Positions 1 to 5,429 of a stretch of 5,429 bases of DNA are shown here, piece by piece. Numbering within the stretch: the stretch's first letter is position 1; each line of letters opens with the position of its first letter. The stretch comes from Pseudomonadales bacterium. GTDB taxonomy: Bacteria > Pseudomonadota > Gammaproteobacteria > Pseudomonadales > UBA3067. Under the pieces are notes generated by a model. It worked only from the letters and a program-made list of their open reading frames with translations, did not search any database and was not told the origin of the DNA. The DNA is taken from assembly GCA_016763235.1 (NCBI GenBank), contig JAESUE010000070.1, forward strand, positions 1-5,429, given 5' to 3'. Position numbers and translations under genes: made by a program.

Positions 1-794
1 ATATTGAGGGCGGCTGCTATGCGAAGTGCATTAATCTAAGCAAGAAAAATGAACCTGTTATTTGGGATGCAATCAAATTTGGCGCAGTGCTTGAAAACGT
101 CGTCATTGATGAGGAAACTCGCACATCCGATTACAACGATGTATCCCTCACCCAAAACACCCGCGCGGCATATCCTCTTGAGCATATAGCAATGCGCCAA
201 GAAGCAAACCGTGCCGGAGAACCCAAACACGTTATCTTTCTGACGTGCGACCTTACGGGTGTTCTTCCGCCCGTATCCAAGCTTAGCAGTGAAGCAGCGG
301 CCTACCATTTTCTAAGCGGATACACCGCATTGGTTGGAAGCACGGAAATTGGCTCATCGTCTGAAATACAGTCCACCTTTAGCACCTGCTTTGGCGCGCC
401 ATTCTTCCCTCGCCCAGCTAAGGATTATGCAGAACTACTGATAAAGCGCATCTCTGAATTCGACTCCAAAGTATTTCTGGTAAATACCGGATGGACAGGA
501 GGCCCCTACGGCGAAGGTGATCGTTTTGACATCCCGACCACAAGAGCCATTATTCGCGCCATTTTGACTGGTACCCTTGATGATGTGAAAACCACACATA
601 TTGACAAAATAAACCTCGATGTTCCAATTGCGGTGCATGGCGTAGAAACTGAGCTGCTCATTCCTCAAAACACGTGGAAAGACCCAGCGGCATACGAACA
701 AAAGGCGCAAGACCTCGCACAACAATTCGTTGATAATTTTGCTAAGTATGAAGTATCAGAAGAAATCATTCAGGCCGGCCCTCACGTCGACTAA
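1..794 (+). CDS. pckA: Phosphoenolpyruvate carboxykinase (ATP), C-terminal half, partial
   Basis: PckA converts oxaloacetate and ATP to phosphoenolpyruvate, CO2 and ADP in the cytosol, the entry step of gluconeogenesis. The frame is open at the left edge (first whole codon at 3) and gives 263 residues, about half of the usual 530-540. It begins at IEGGCYAK, just after the P-loop and the metal-binding Asp pair of the family, so those lie outside the window. Visible family signatures are EGGCYAK, QNTRAAYP (the Arg at bases 162-164 matches active-site Arg333 of E. coli PckA), GVLPPVSKL, YHFLSGYTA, CFGAPF, NTGWTGGPYG and RFDIPTTRAI, which carries the adenine-site Arg and Thr. The C-terminal IDNF-like block VDNFAKY and a normal end are present. 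The GGPYGEG form is typical of ATP-dependent rather than GTP-dependent enzymes. No frameshift or missing key residue is seen. A strong hairpin follows 29 bp after the stop. Identification rests on remembered family sequences. Confidence 0.96.
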   Translation, partial: IEGGCYAKCINLSKKNEPVIWDAIKFGAVLENVVIDEETRTSDYNDVSLTQNTRAAYPLEHIAMRQEANRAGEPKHVIFLTCDLTGVLPPVSKLSSEAAAYHFLSGYTALVGSTEIGSSSEIQSTFSTCFGAPFFPRPAKDYAELLIKRISEFDSKVFLVNTGWTGGPYGEGDRFDIPTTRAIIRAILTGTLDDVKTTHIDKINLDVPIAVHGVETELLIPQNTWKDPAAYEQKAQDLAQQFVDNFAKYEVSEEIIQAGPHVD

Positions 795-823
795 AGGTAG
801 GCACATCAACTAAAATGATCCAC

Positions 824-857
824 CCCAAAGCTGCCCATAATCATGGGTAGTTTTGGG
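824..857 (+). terminator. Probable intrinsic terminator of pckA (15-bp stem)
   Basis: Arms 824-838 and 843-857 pair over all 15 positions, two of them G-U, around the 4-nt loop AATC. It begins 29 bp after the pckA stop. The downstream run (AGTCCTCTTAATCC) is only moderately T-rich, so this is a strong hairpin with a weak U-tract. It could terminate transcription or protect the 3' end of the mRNA. The hairpin is read directly from sequence; the role is inferred. Confidence 0.65.
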
Positions 858-994
858 AGTCCTCTTAATCCTATAAAGATCTGATCCCCCCGTATTTCAG
901 CCATACCACTTTCTTCATTTTTTCTGACTCCAGACGAAACAAAACTAAAAACACCTCATACCCAATTTTCTTAAACAGCTCATAAAGCGTTCTT

Positions 995-1002
995 CCTACG
1001 AT
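995..1002. repeat. Target-site duplication, left copy
   Basis: CCTACGAT directly abuts the left end of the MITE and is identical to the copy at 1118-1125. An identical 8-mer touching both inverted-repeat ends exactly is what a staggered 8-bp cut at insertion produces. Confidence 0.88.
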
Positions 1003-1117
1003 GTAACTATCCAGCTTGCGTTAAAATTTGAGCAGAATAAGGTAAAAAATAGGCGTTTATACGCATAAATGATCATTTTTTAACGCCGTTATGCACGAGC
1101 GTGAGCTGAGTAGTTAC
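1003..1117. mobile_element. 115-bp MITE with terminal inverted repeats, IS66-like ends
   Basis: The left end GTAACTATCCAGCT (1003-1016) matches the reverse complement of the right end (1104-1117, giving GTAACTACTCAGCT) at 12 of 14 positions. CCTACGAT lies immediately outside both ends (995-1002 and 1118-1125), a perfect 8-bp target-site duplication. The interior has no open frame. It contains the 12-bp palindrome AAATGATCATTT (1067-1078) and the pair GGCGTT/AACGCC (1052-1057, 1082-1087), so the element can fold on itself. Ends starting GTAA and an 8-bp duplication are the hallmarks of IS66-family transposition, so mobilisation in trans by such a transposase is inferred. The intact duplication suggests a fairly recent insertion. 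A related copy starts after gshA. Confidence 0.88.
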
Positions 1118-1125
1118 CCTACGAT
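1118..1125. repeat. Target-site duplication, right copy
   Basis: CCTACGAT directly follows the right end of the MITE and is identical to 995-1002. Removing 1003-1125 would restore the inferred empty site. Confidence 0.88.
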
Positions 1126-1222
1126 AAAGACTTCCAAACAGGCCGTGTTTATGCGGTATCGGAAAATAATATCCACTCCGTTGATGCACTCTTTATATAT
1201 CTCCCCCTGATAGCAGCATTAC

Positions 1223-1265
1223 TGACTGACCCAAAGAGCCGCATACGCTATAATCGGGTCGGTCA
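1223..1265. promoter_or_regulatory. 10-bp inverted repeat framing the tex promoter
   Basis: TGACTGACCC (1223-1232) faces GGGTCGGTCA (1256-1265). Nine of ten positions are complementary and the tenth is G-T. The left arm covers the -35 hexamer and the right arm covers the predicted start, with the -10 box between them. A small dyad, CACAT-A-ATGTG (1264-1274), overlaps the right arm. This could be an operator or just a chance dyad; no known regulator site is recognised. Confidence 0.35.
1226..1254 (+). promoter_or_regulatory. Probable sigma70 promoter of tex
   Basis: The -10 box is TATAAT (1249-1254, 6/6 consensus). The -35 box is CTGACC (1226-1231, 4/6), with a 17-bp spacer. Transcription would start near 1261 and leave a leader of about 58 nt before tex. 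The promoter sits about 100 bp beyond the MITE, so the insertion did not disrupt it. The boxes are read directly; activity is inferred. Confidence 0.6.
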
Positions 1266-1318
1266 CATAATGTGCCCAGCATTTCCTAAACTCACTCTAT
1301 ATAATTAGTATCCTCCAG

Positions 1319-3652
1319 ATGATAAGTATTTCCTCGCAAATTGCACAAGAATTACAAGTTTCCGACAAACAAATCCAAGCTGCCATCAAACTTCTCGATG
1401 GAGGAGCCACGGTTCCTTTTATCGCCCGCTACCGTAAGGAGGTGACAGAGGGTTTAACTGACACCCATTTACGTCACCTAGAAGAACGTCTTTCATACCT
1501 TCGTGAGCTGGAAGATAGACGACAAAGCATTCTTAAAAATATCGATGAGCAAGGAAAGCTGGATGACAAACTAAAGAACAATATATTGAGTGCGGACACA
1601 AAAACCCGCCTCGAAGATCTCTATCTACCTTATAAGAAAAAGCGCCGCACCAAAGCACAGATTGCCCGTGAAGCAGGCCTCGCTCCCTTAGCGGAAGCCC
1701 TATTTCAAAACCCCTCTCTCGACCCTGAGCAAGAGGCCGCTAAATATATCAATAGCGAGATGAATATAGCGGATATTAAAGCGGCACTTGGTGGCGCCAA
1801 GCAAATCCTGATGGAAAACTTTAGCGAGGATGCCGACCTTTTAGAAAAACTAAGAAATGAGCTGTGGGAATGCGGCCAGATTATCTCCAAAGGTATCGAA
1901 GGCAAGGAAGAAGAAGGTAAAAAATTCAGCGATTATTTCGACCATATTGAAGCTGTCAATAAAGTTCCTTCCCATCGTGCACTTGCCATGTTTAGAGGAA
2001 GAAAAACTGGTTTTTTACAAATCAGTATTCAGCATAAAAACCTTACGGATAGCAGCGACCCCTGCATCGGCCTTATCGCACAACACGTTCAAATTACGGA
2101 TCAAGGCAGAGCGGCTGACACTTGGCTGAACGAAGTAGTCCGTTGGACGTGGAAGGTTAAATTACACAATCATATAGAAAGTGAATTACTCTCTCAAATC
2201 AGAGAATCCAGTGACGAGGAAGCCATCAAGGTTTTCGCTAAGAATCTCGAAGACCTATTAATGGCTGCCCCCGCGGGAAACTGCACCATAATAGGTCTCG
2301 ACCCTGGCCTTAGAACCGGCGTAAAAGTTGCTGTTACCAGCCCAACTGGTGAGTTCCTCGATCACGCCACCATATTCCCCCATGCCCCAAAAAAGCAATG
2401 GCAAGCGTCCATTGATACCCTTGCACAACTGTGTAAAAAACACAGCGTCAACTTAATCAGCATCGGTAATGGCACCGCATCGCGAGAAACAGACAAACTA
2501 TCTGCTGATCTCATCAAACAACACCCTGATCTCAAACTAAAGAAAATTGTTGTCAGTGAAGCGGGTGCATCCATTTACTCTGCCTCAGAGTACGCAGCGA
2601 AAGAATTCCCAAATCTCGACGTAAGCATCAGGGGTGCCGTATCCATTGCACGCCGTTTGCAAGATCCTCTCGCTGAGCTGGTGAAAATTGACGCGAAATC
2701 CATCGGCGTAGGGCAATATCAGCATGATGTTAGCCAATCACGTCTCGCTCGCTCGCTCAACGCTGTGGTTGAAGACTGCGTAAACGCCGTGGGCGTTGAT
2801 ATCAACACCGCCTCAGCCCCACTCATGATGCGCGTTGCAGGGCTCAATCAAACAATAGCTAATAACGTGGTCACATTTCGCGCCAAGAATGGCCCCTTTA
2901 AAAACCGGGAGCAACTGAAACAAATCCCTCGTTTCGGAGAAAAAACTTTCGAACAGTCCGCTGGTTTTCTACGTATTACAAGCGGAGAAAATCCACTGGA
3001 TGGCTCAGCCGTTCACCCAGAAAGTTACTCCATCGTAGAAAATATAGCCAAACACTGTGATCGACCCGTTGAAAGCTTAATTGCCAATGGTGAAGTACTG
3101 AAGTCCATCAGCCCAGATCAATTTACAACAAGCGATTTTGGATTGATCACTGTCCAGGATATTCTCACCGAACTGGAGAAACCCGGTCGTGACCCAAGAC
3201 CGGAGTTCAAGGCCCCTGAATTTAAAGAGGGCATCGAAAACCTCAAAGATCTCAAAGAAGGAATGATTCTCGAAGGAGTCATTACCAACGTCACAAACTT
3301 TGGCGCTTTCGTTGATATTGGTGTCCACCAGGACGGCTTAGTACATATTTCTGCATTGGCAAACAAATTCGTAAAAGACCCGCGAGAAGTGGCCAAAACA
3401 GGAAACATTGTAAAGGTGAAGGTACTTGAAGTGGATATTTCTCGTGCAAGAATCGCCCTAACCATGCGTCTCGATGAACAACCACAACAGAAATCCTCGC
3501 CGGAATCCAAACAAGCCCCCAAACGGGCTGGAACTAAATCAGGTAAAAACAATTCTTACAATAAAGCGGGTAACAATATGCCCCTACCACCCGGAAAAAC
3601 CGGCACCATGGCAGACCTTTTTGCAAAAGCGACAACCCTAAAGAAAAAGTAA
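1319..3652 (+). CDS. tex: Tex, S1-domain RNA-binding transcription accessory protein
   Basis: Tex is a cytosolic nucleic-acid-binding protein found across bacteria; in Bordetella and Pseudomonas it has been tied to transcription and toxin expression. The product is 777 residues, the usual size. In order it has an N-terminal helical region with TVPFIARYRKE (31-41), LRHLEERLSYLRELEDRR (51-68) and LEDLYLPYKKKRRT (98-111). A YqgF/RuvC-like RNase-H fold follows (about 322-450: GLDPGLRTGVKVAV with Asp328, IGNGTASRE, VSEAGASIYSASE). Next are RGAVSIARRLQDPLAELVKI and SIGVGQYQHDVSQ, then a helix-hairpin-helix region (about 488-553). Last comes an S1 domain (about 647-718, ILEGVITNVTNFGAFVDIG) and a Lys-rich tail to 777. 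An in-frame TAA at 1268 and the match of MISISSQIA to family N-termini support the ATG at 1319. No Shine-Dalgarno motif precedes it. gshA follows after 132 bp. Confidence 0.97.
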   Translation: MISISSQIAQELQVSDKQIQAAIKLLDGGATVPFIARYRKEVTEGLTDTHLRHLEERLSYLRELEDRRQSILKNIDEQGKLDDKLKNNILSADTKTRLEDLYLPYKKKRRTKAQIAREAGLAPLAEALFQNPSLDPEQEAAKYINSEMNIADIKAALGGAKQILMENFSEDADLLEKLRNELWECGQIISKGIEGKEEEGKKFSDYFDHIEAVNKVPSHRALAMFRGRKTGFLQISIQHKNLTDSSDPCIGLIAQHVQITDQGRAADTWLNEVVRWTWKVKLHNHIESELLSQIRESSDEEAIKVFAKNLEDLLMAAPAGNCTIIGLDPGLRTGVKVAVTSPTGEFLDHATIFPHAPKKQWQASIDTLAQLCKKHSVNLISIGNGTASRETDKLSADLIKQHPDLKLKKIVVSEAGASIYSASEYAAKEFPNLDVSIRGAVSIARRLQDPLAELVKIDAKSIGVGQYQHDVSQSRLARSLNAVVEDCVNAVGVDINTASAPLMMRVAGLNQTIANNVVTFRAKNGPFKNREQLKQIPRFGEKTFEQSAGFLRITSGENPLDGSAVHPESYSIVENIAKHCDRPVESLIANGEVLKSISPDQFTTSDFGLITVQDILTELEKPGRDPRPEFKAPEFKEGIENLKDLKEGMILEGVITNVTNFGAFVDIGVHQDGLVHISALANKFVKDPREVAKTGNIVKVKVLEVDISRARIALTMRLDEQPQQKSSPESKQAPKRAGTKSGKNNSYNKAGNNMPLPPGKTGTMADLFAKATTLKKK

Positions 3653-3771
3653 TGCAAGCATTCAGGCTGCGCGGATTTAAACACAGGCTAACGGCTTACA
3701 ACGTTAATCTCCCCGACAGCCCGCATTCACCCGCGAGAGAGAAATTCTCGCACCCGCCGCAAGGCACTTTG

Positions 3772-3792
3772 ATGAGTAAAAAACTTGAGTAA
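3772..3792 (+). CDS. Possible six-codon leader ORF (MSKKLE) overlapping the gshA start
   Basis: ATG at 3772 is preceded by AAGG (3761-3764) at a good 7-nt spacing. It reads six codons and stops at TAA 3790-3792, five bases into gshA (TTGAGTAA overlap). It is in a different frame from gshA. If translated, its ribosomes would stop on top of the gshA start codon, the geometry of termination-reinitiation. Alternatively, loss of one base in or next to the A6 run (3778-3783) would make this ATG the true gshA start, adding a few residues such as MSK-K-L ahead of SNLFEK. Confidence 0.3.
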   Translation: MSKKLE

Positions 3793-5356
3793 TCTATTTG
3801 AAAAGCGCATCAGCAGCCTTAATCAAGCACAGGGGCTGCGTTCTATTCAGAATATCCGGCGAGGCATCGAAAAAGAGAGCTTGCGGGTTACCCCAGATGG
3901 GCATCTCGCCCAAACACCGCATCCCTCTGGGCTTGGCTCAGCACTTACCCATCCAGCCATTACCACTGACTATTCCGAAGCCCTACTGGAACTAATTACC
4001 CCCGCATTCACACGTATTGAAGACACTCTGAGCTACCTGAAAAACACCCATACTTTCACCTATCAAAAAATTGATGACGAATTGCTATGGGTCAACAGCA
4101 TGCCCTGCATAATGGGCCAAGAACATACTATTCCCATTGCGCAGTATGGCTCGTCCAACATTGGCAAAATGAAAAATATTTATCGCAAAGGCCTTGGTCA
4201 CCGTTATGGGCGATTAATGCAAACCATTTCAGGTATTCATTATAACTTTTCACTACCTGAAGAGTTCTGGTGCCACTACCAGGAAGTGCTAGAAGATAAT
4301 CAGCCCTTGCAGGATTTTACGTCACAGCAGTACTTTCATTTAATCAGGAATTTCCAACGCTTTAGCCCCGTACTTATTTATCTTTTTGGTGCCTCGCCAG
4401 CAGTATGCGCCTCTTTTCTTGCCGGACGCAGCCATTCGCTCCAGCAGCACAAATCCCTCGGCACGCTTTACCAGCCTTACGCAACCTCGTTACGGATGAG
4501 CGACCTTGGCTACCAGAGTGATACGCAATCTGGTCTTAATGTTTCCTACGACTCCGCCCAAGACTACGCTGCATCTCTACGTGCGGCCATGAACACCTCC
4601 CACGCACCTTACGAAACATTAAGTGCAAAAAACGACAAAACCCCCCACCAGCTTAGCAGTAATATTCTGCAGATTGAAAATGAGTATTATGGGCAGATAA
4701 GACCAAAGAGAAATACGCAAAGTGGCGAACGCCCCACCACCGCATTGCTAAAACGCGGGGTCGAATATATTGAAATGCGCTGCATCGATCTCAACCCATT
4801 TTTAGACGTAGGTATTGACGCAGAACAAATGCGCTTTTTAGATATTTTTGCGCTTTACTGCCTGCTTCACCCAAGCCCGCCCTTTGATGAAAAAGAACTG
4901 GAAAATATCAAATCAAACAACCAAAGTGTCGTACTAGAAGGCCTTAACCCTCTCACTACCTTTCGGATTAACGGAAAACAATCTTCCCTCGTAAGCTGGG
5001 TGGAAACAATCTGGCCAGAGCTGGGAGCCATAGCAGAACTACTCGACCACGCTCATAACAGCAATGACTTATACCGGTCGGCACTAAAATCCCAGCATGA
5101 AAAAATTAAAAACCGTGCGTTAACTCCATCCTCAAAAATACTGTCCACATTAAGTGATAACAAAATTAATTTTTATGATTTTGCGATGGAAATGGCCTCG
5201 TTGCGAGCGAAGGAGTTTCATTCAAGAACACTGAGCCCTGCTGATCAAGCATATTACGAGCAGATGGCCAAGAGTTCACACGACCAGCAAAGCTTGCTGG
5301 AACAACAAAATGACCTTCCCTTCGAAACGTATTTACGTAATTACCTTAACGCATAG
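3785..5356 (+). CDS. gshA: Glutamate-cysteine ligase (gamma-glutamylcysteine synthetase)
   Basis: GshA joins L-glutamate to L-cysteine using ATP, the first and rate-limiting step of glutathione synthesis in the cytosol. The product is 523 residues (E. coli GshA is 518) and belongs to the proteobacterial type. Metal and substrate residues are intact: GIEKESLRV with Glu29 and Glu31 (E. coli Glu27/Glu29), TTDYSEALLELITP with Glu69 (Glu67), SMPC with Cys108, QTISGIHYNFSLP with His152 (His150), and YIEMRCIDLNPF with Glu330 and Arg332 (Glu328/Arg330). Also present are YLFGASPA, YATSLRMSDLGY and ILQIENEYY followed by IRPKR. An in-frame TGA at 3773-3775 leaves TTG 3785 as the only start before the conserved N-terminus. 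Ribosome binding there is weak (GATGAG 8 nt upstream) and an ATG mini-frame overlaps it. The tex gap allows cotranscription; I see no convincing promoter in it. Confidence 0.97.
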   Translation: MSNLFEKRISSLNQAQGLRSIQNIRRGIEKESLRVTPDGHLAQTPHPSGLGSALTHPAITTDYSEALLELITPAFTRIEDTLSYLKNTHTFTYQKIDDELLWVNSMPCIMGQEHTIPIAQYGSSNIGKMKNIYRKGLGHRYGRLMQTISGIHYNFSLPEEFWCHYQEVLEDNQPLQDFTSQQYFHLIRNFQRFSPVLIYLFGASPAVCASFLAGRSHSLQQHKSLGTLYQPYATSLRMSDLGYQSDTQSGLNVSYDSAQDYAASLRAAMNTSHAPYETLSAKNDKTPHQLSSNILQIENEYYGQIRPKRNTQSGERPTTALLKRGVEYIEMRCIDLNPFLDVGIDAEQMRFLDIFALYCLLHPSPPFDEKELENIKSNNQSVVLEGLNPLTTFRINGKQSSLVSWVETIWPELGAIAELLDHAHNSNDLYRSALKSQHEKIKNRALTPSSKILSTLSDNKINFYDFAMEMASLRAKEFHSRTLSPADQAYYEQMAKSSHDQQSLLEQQNDLPFETYLRNYLNA

Positions 5357-5362
5357 AAAATG

Positions 5363-5429
5363 GTAACTATTCAGCGAACTCTGTAACTGTTCAGATTGCG
5401 TTCAAATTTGAGCAGAACAAAGCGAAAAA
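5363..5429. mobile_element. Second MITE-family copy, cut by the window edge
   Basis: Bases 5382-5429 align without gaps to 1002-1049 at 40 of 48 positions by hand count, so this is the left end of a related element in the same orientation. The terminal motif appears twice: GTAACTATTCAG (5363-5374) and GTAACTGTTCAG (5383-5394), 20 bp apart. The outer motif begins 6 bp after the gshA stop. The right end and any target duplication lie outside the window, so it cannot be told whether this is a MITE, a full insertion sequence sharing its ends, or two nested elements. No gshA terminator is visible before it. Confidence 0.72.

Larger units (their letters stand above)
871..1218 (-). pseudogene. Possible minus-strand coding remnant split by the MITE
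   Basis: If the MITE and one duplication copy (1003-1125) are removed, the minus strand from 1218 to 871 reads 74 codons without a stop and ends in TAG at 873-871. It starts after an in-frame TAA (1221-1219). In the present sequence the MITE introduces a TAA into this frame. The translation includes NGVDIIFRYRINTACLEVF, then IVGRTLYELFKKIGYEVF and KKVVWLKYGGIRSL. I recognise no family, and there is no ATG start or ribosome binding site at its head. It may be the tail of an older gene, or a chance open frame, since 74 codons is not long enough to exclude chance. Confidence 0.2.
795..1318. other. pckA-tex intergenic region without an intact gene
   Basis: This 524-bp stretch contains the pckA hairpin (824-857), an AT-rich segment (about 870-994), the MITE with its target duplication (995-1125), and the tex promoter region (about 1220-1318). 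No open frame with a credible start and ribosome binding site is present on either strand. A minus-strand stop-free frame appears only if the MITE and one copy of its duplication are removed (entered separately). From memory, Pseudomonas has several genes between pckA and tex, including hslO and envZ/ompR. None of them is visible here. Confidence 0.8.

Noticed and set aside
435..725. Minus-strand open frame opposite pckA
   Set aside because: The coding + strand frame matches PckA throughout. The antisense frame has no recognisable product or start signal.
2742..2760. TCGC tandem repeat (about three units) inside tex
   Set aside because: It encodes ordinary conserved residues (RLARSLN) and is too short to suggest a functional or phase-variable repeat.
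3077..3552. Overlapping minus-strand open frames opposite the tex S1 region, up to 144 codons
   Set aside because: They lie opposite highly conserved tex codons, have low-complexity, Ser/Thr-rich or otherwise unfamiliar translations, and look like shadows of the real gene.
3733..3751. Hairpin GCGAGA / TCTCGC with a 7-nt loop between tex and gshA as a tex terminator
   Set aside because: The stem is only 6 bp and GC-rich sequence without a T-run follows. It may fold in the gshA leader, but it does not qualify as an intrinsic terminator.
3778..3784. A AAA AAC as a programmed -1 frameshift site leading into gshA
   Set aside because: The heptamer is not in the slippery phase relative to ATG 3772, and joining that frame to gshA needs a +1 shift rather than -1.
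3653..3784. A dedicated gshA promoter in the tex-gshA gap
   Set aside because: Candidate -10 boxes such as GTTAAT (3703-3708) have no acceptable -35 partner at 16-18 bp. Absence cannot be proved by eye.

Overview
This window carries three recognisable housekeeping genes, all on the + strand. They are the 3' half of pckA (ATP-type phosphoenolpyruvate carboxykinase, cut by the left edge), a complete tex (S1/RNase-H-fold transcription accessory protein), and a complete gshA (proteobacterial glutamate-cysteine ligase). All three proteins resemble gammaproteobacterial homologues. From memory, the tex/gshA neighbourhood and a nearby pckA also occur in Pseudomonas and relatives, so a gammaproteobacterium of moderate G+C is the best guess. 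The genus cannot be fixed from this sequence.

Layout: pckA ends at 794 and is followed by a 15-bp-stem hairpin (824-857), a probable terminator. A 524-bp gap without an intact gene (795-1318) separates pckA from tex. It holds a 115-bp non-coding element (1003-1117) with inverted ends beginning GTAACTA. A perfect 8-bp direct repeat, CCTACGAT, flanks it on both sides. This is a miniature inverted-repeat transposable element (MITE), and the end sequence plus the 8-bp duplication suggest mobilisation by an IS66-like transposase. Next come a sigma70-like promoter with a perfect TATAAT at 1249-1254, framed by a 10-bp inverted repeat, and then tex (1319-3652). A 132-bp spacer leads to gshA (3785-5356). 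A second member of the MITE family begins 6 bp after the gshA stop and runs off the right edge; its terminal motif occurs twice, 20 bp apart.

The genes do not form one pathway. PckA drains oxaloacetate to PEP for gluconeogenesis, Tex binds nucleic acid and acts on transcription and RNA, and GshA starts glutathione synthesis. The same-strand order and 132-bp gap allow tex-gshA cotranscription but do not prove it. The least ordinary coding feature is the gshA start. It is a TTG overlapped by a six-codon ATG reading frame that has the better-placed ribosome binding site. This is either translational coupling or a one-base indel next to an A6 run.

I found no defence system, CRISPR array, prophage, tRNA or rRNA. 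The most informative novelty is the MITE family and what its insertion interrupted, not a new multi-gene system.
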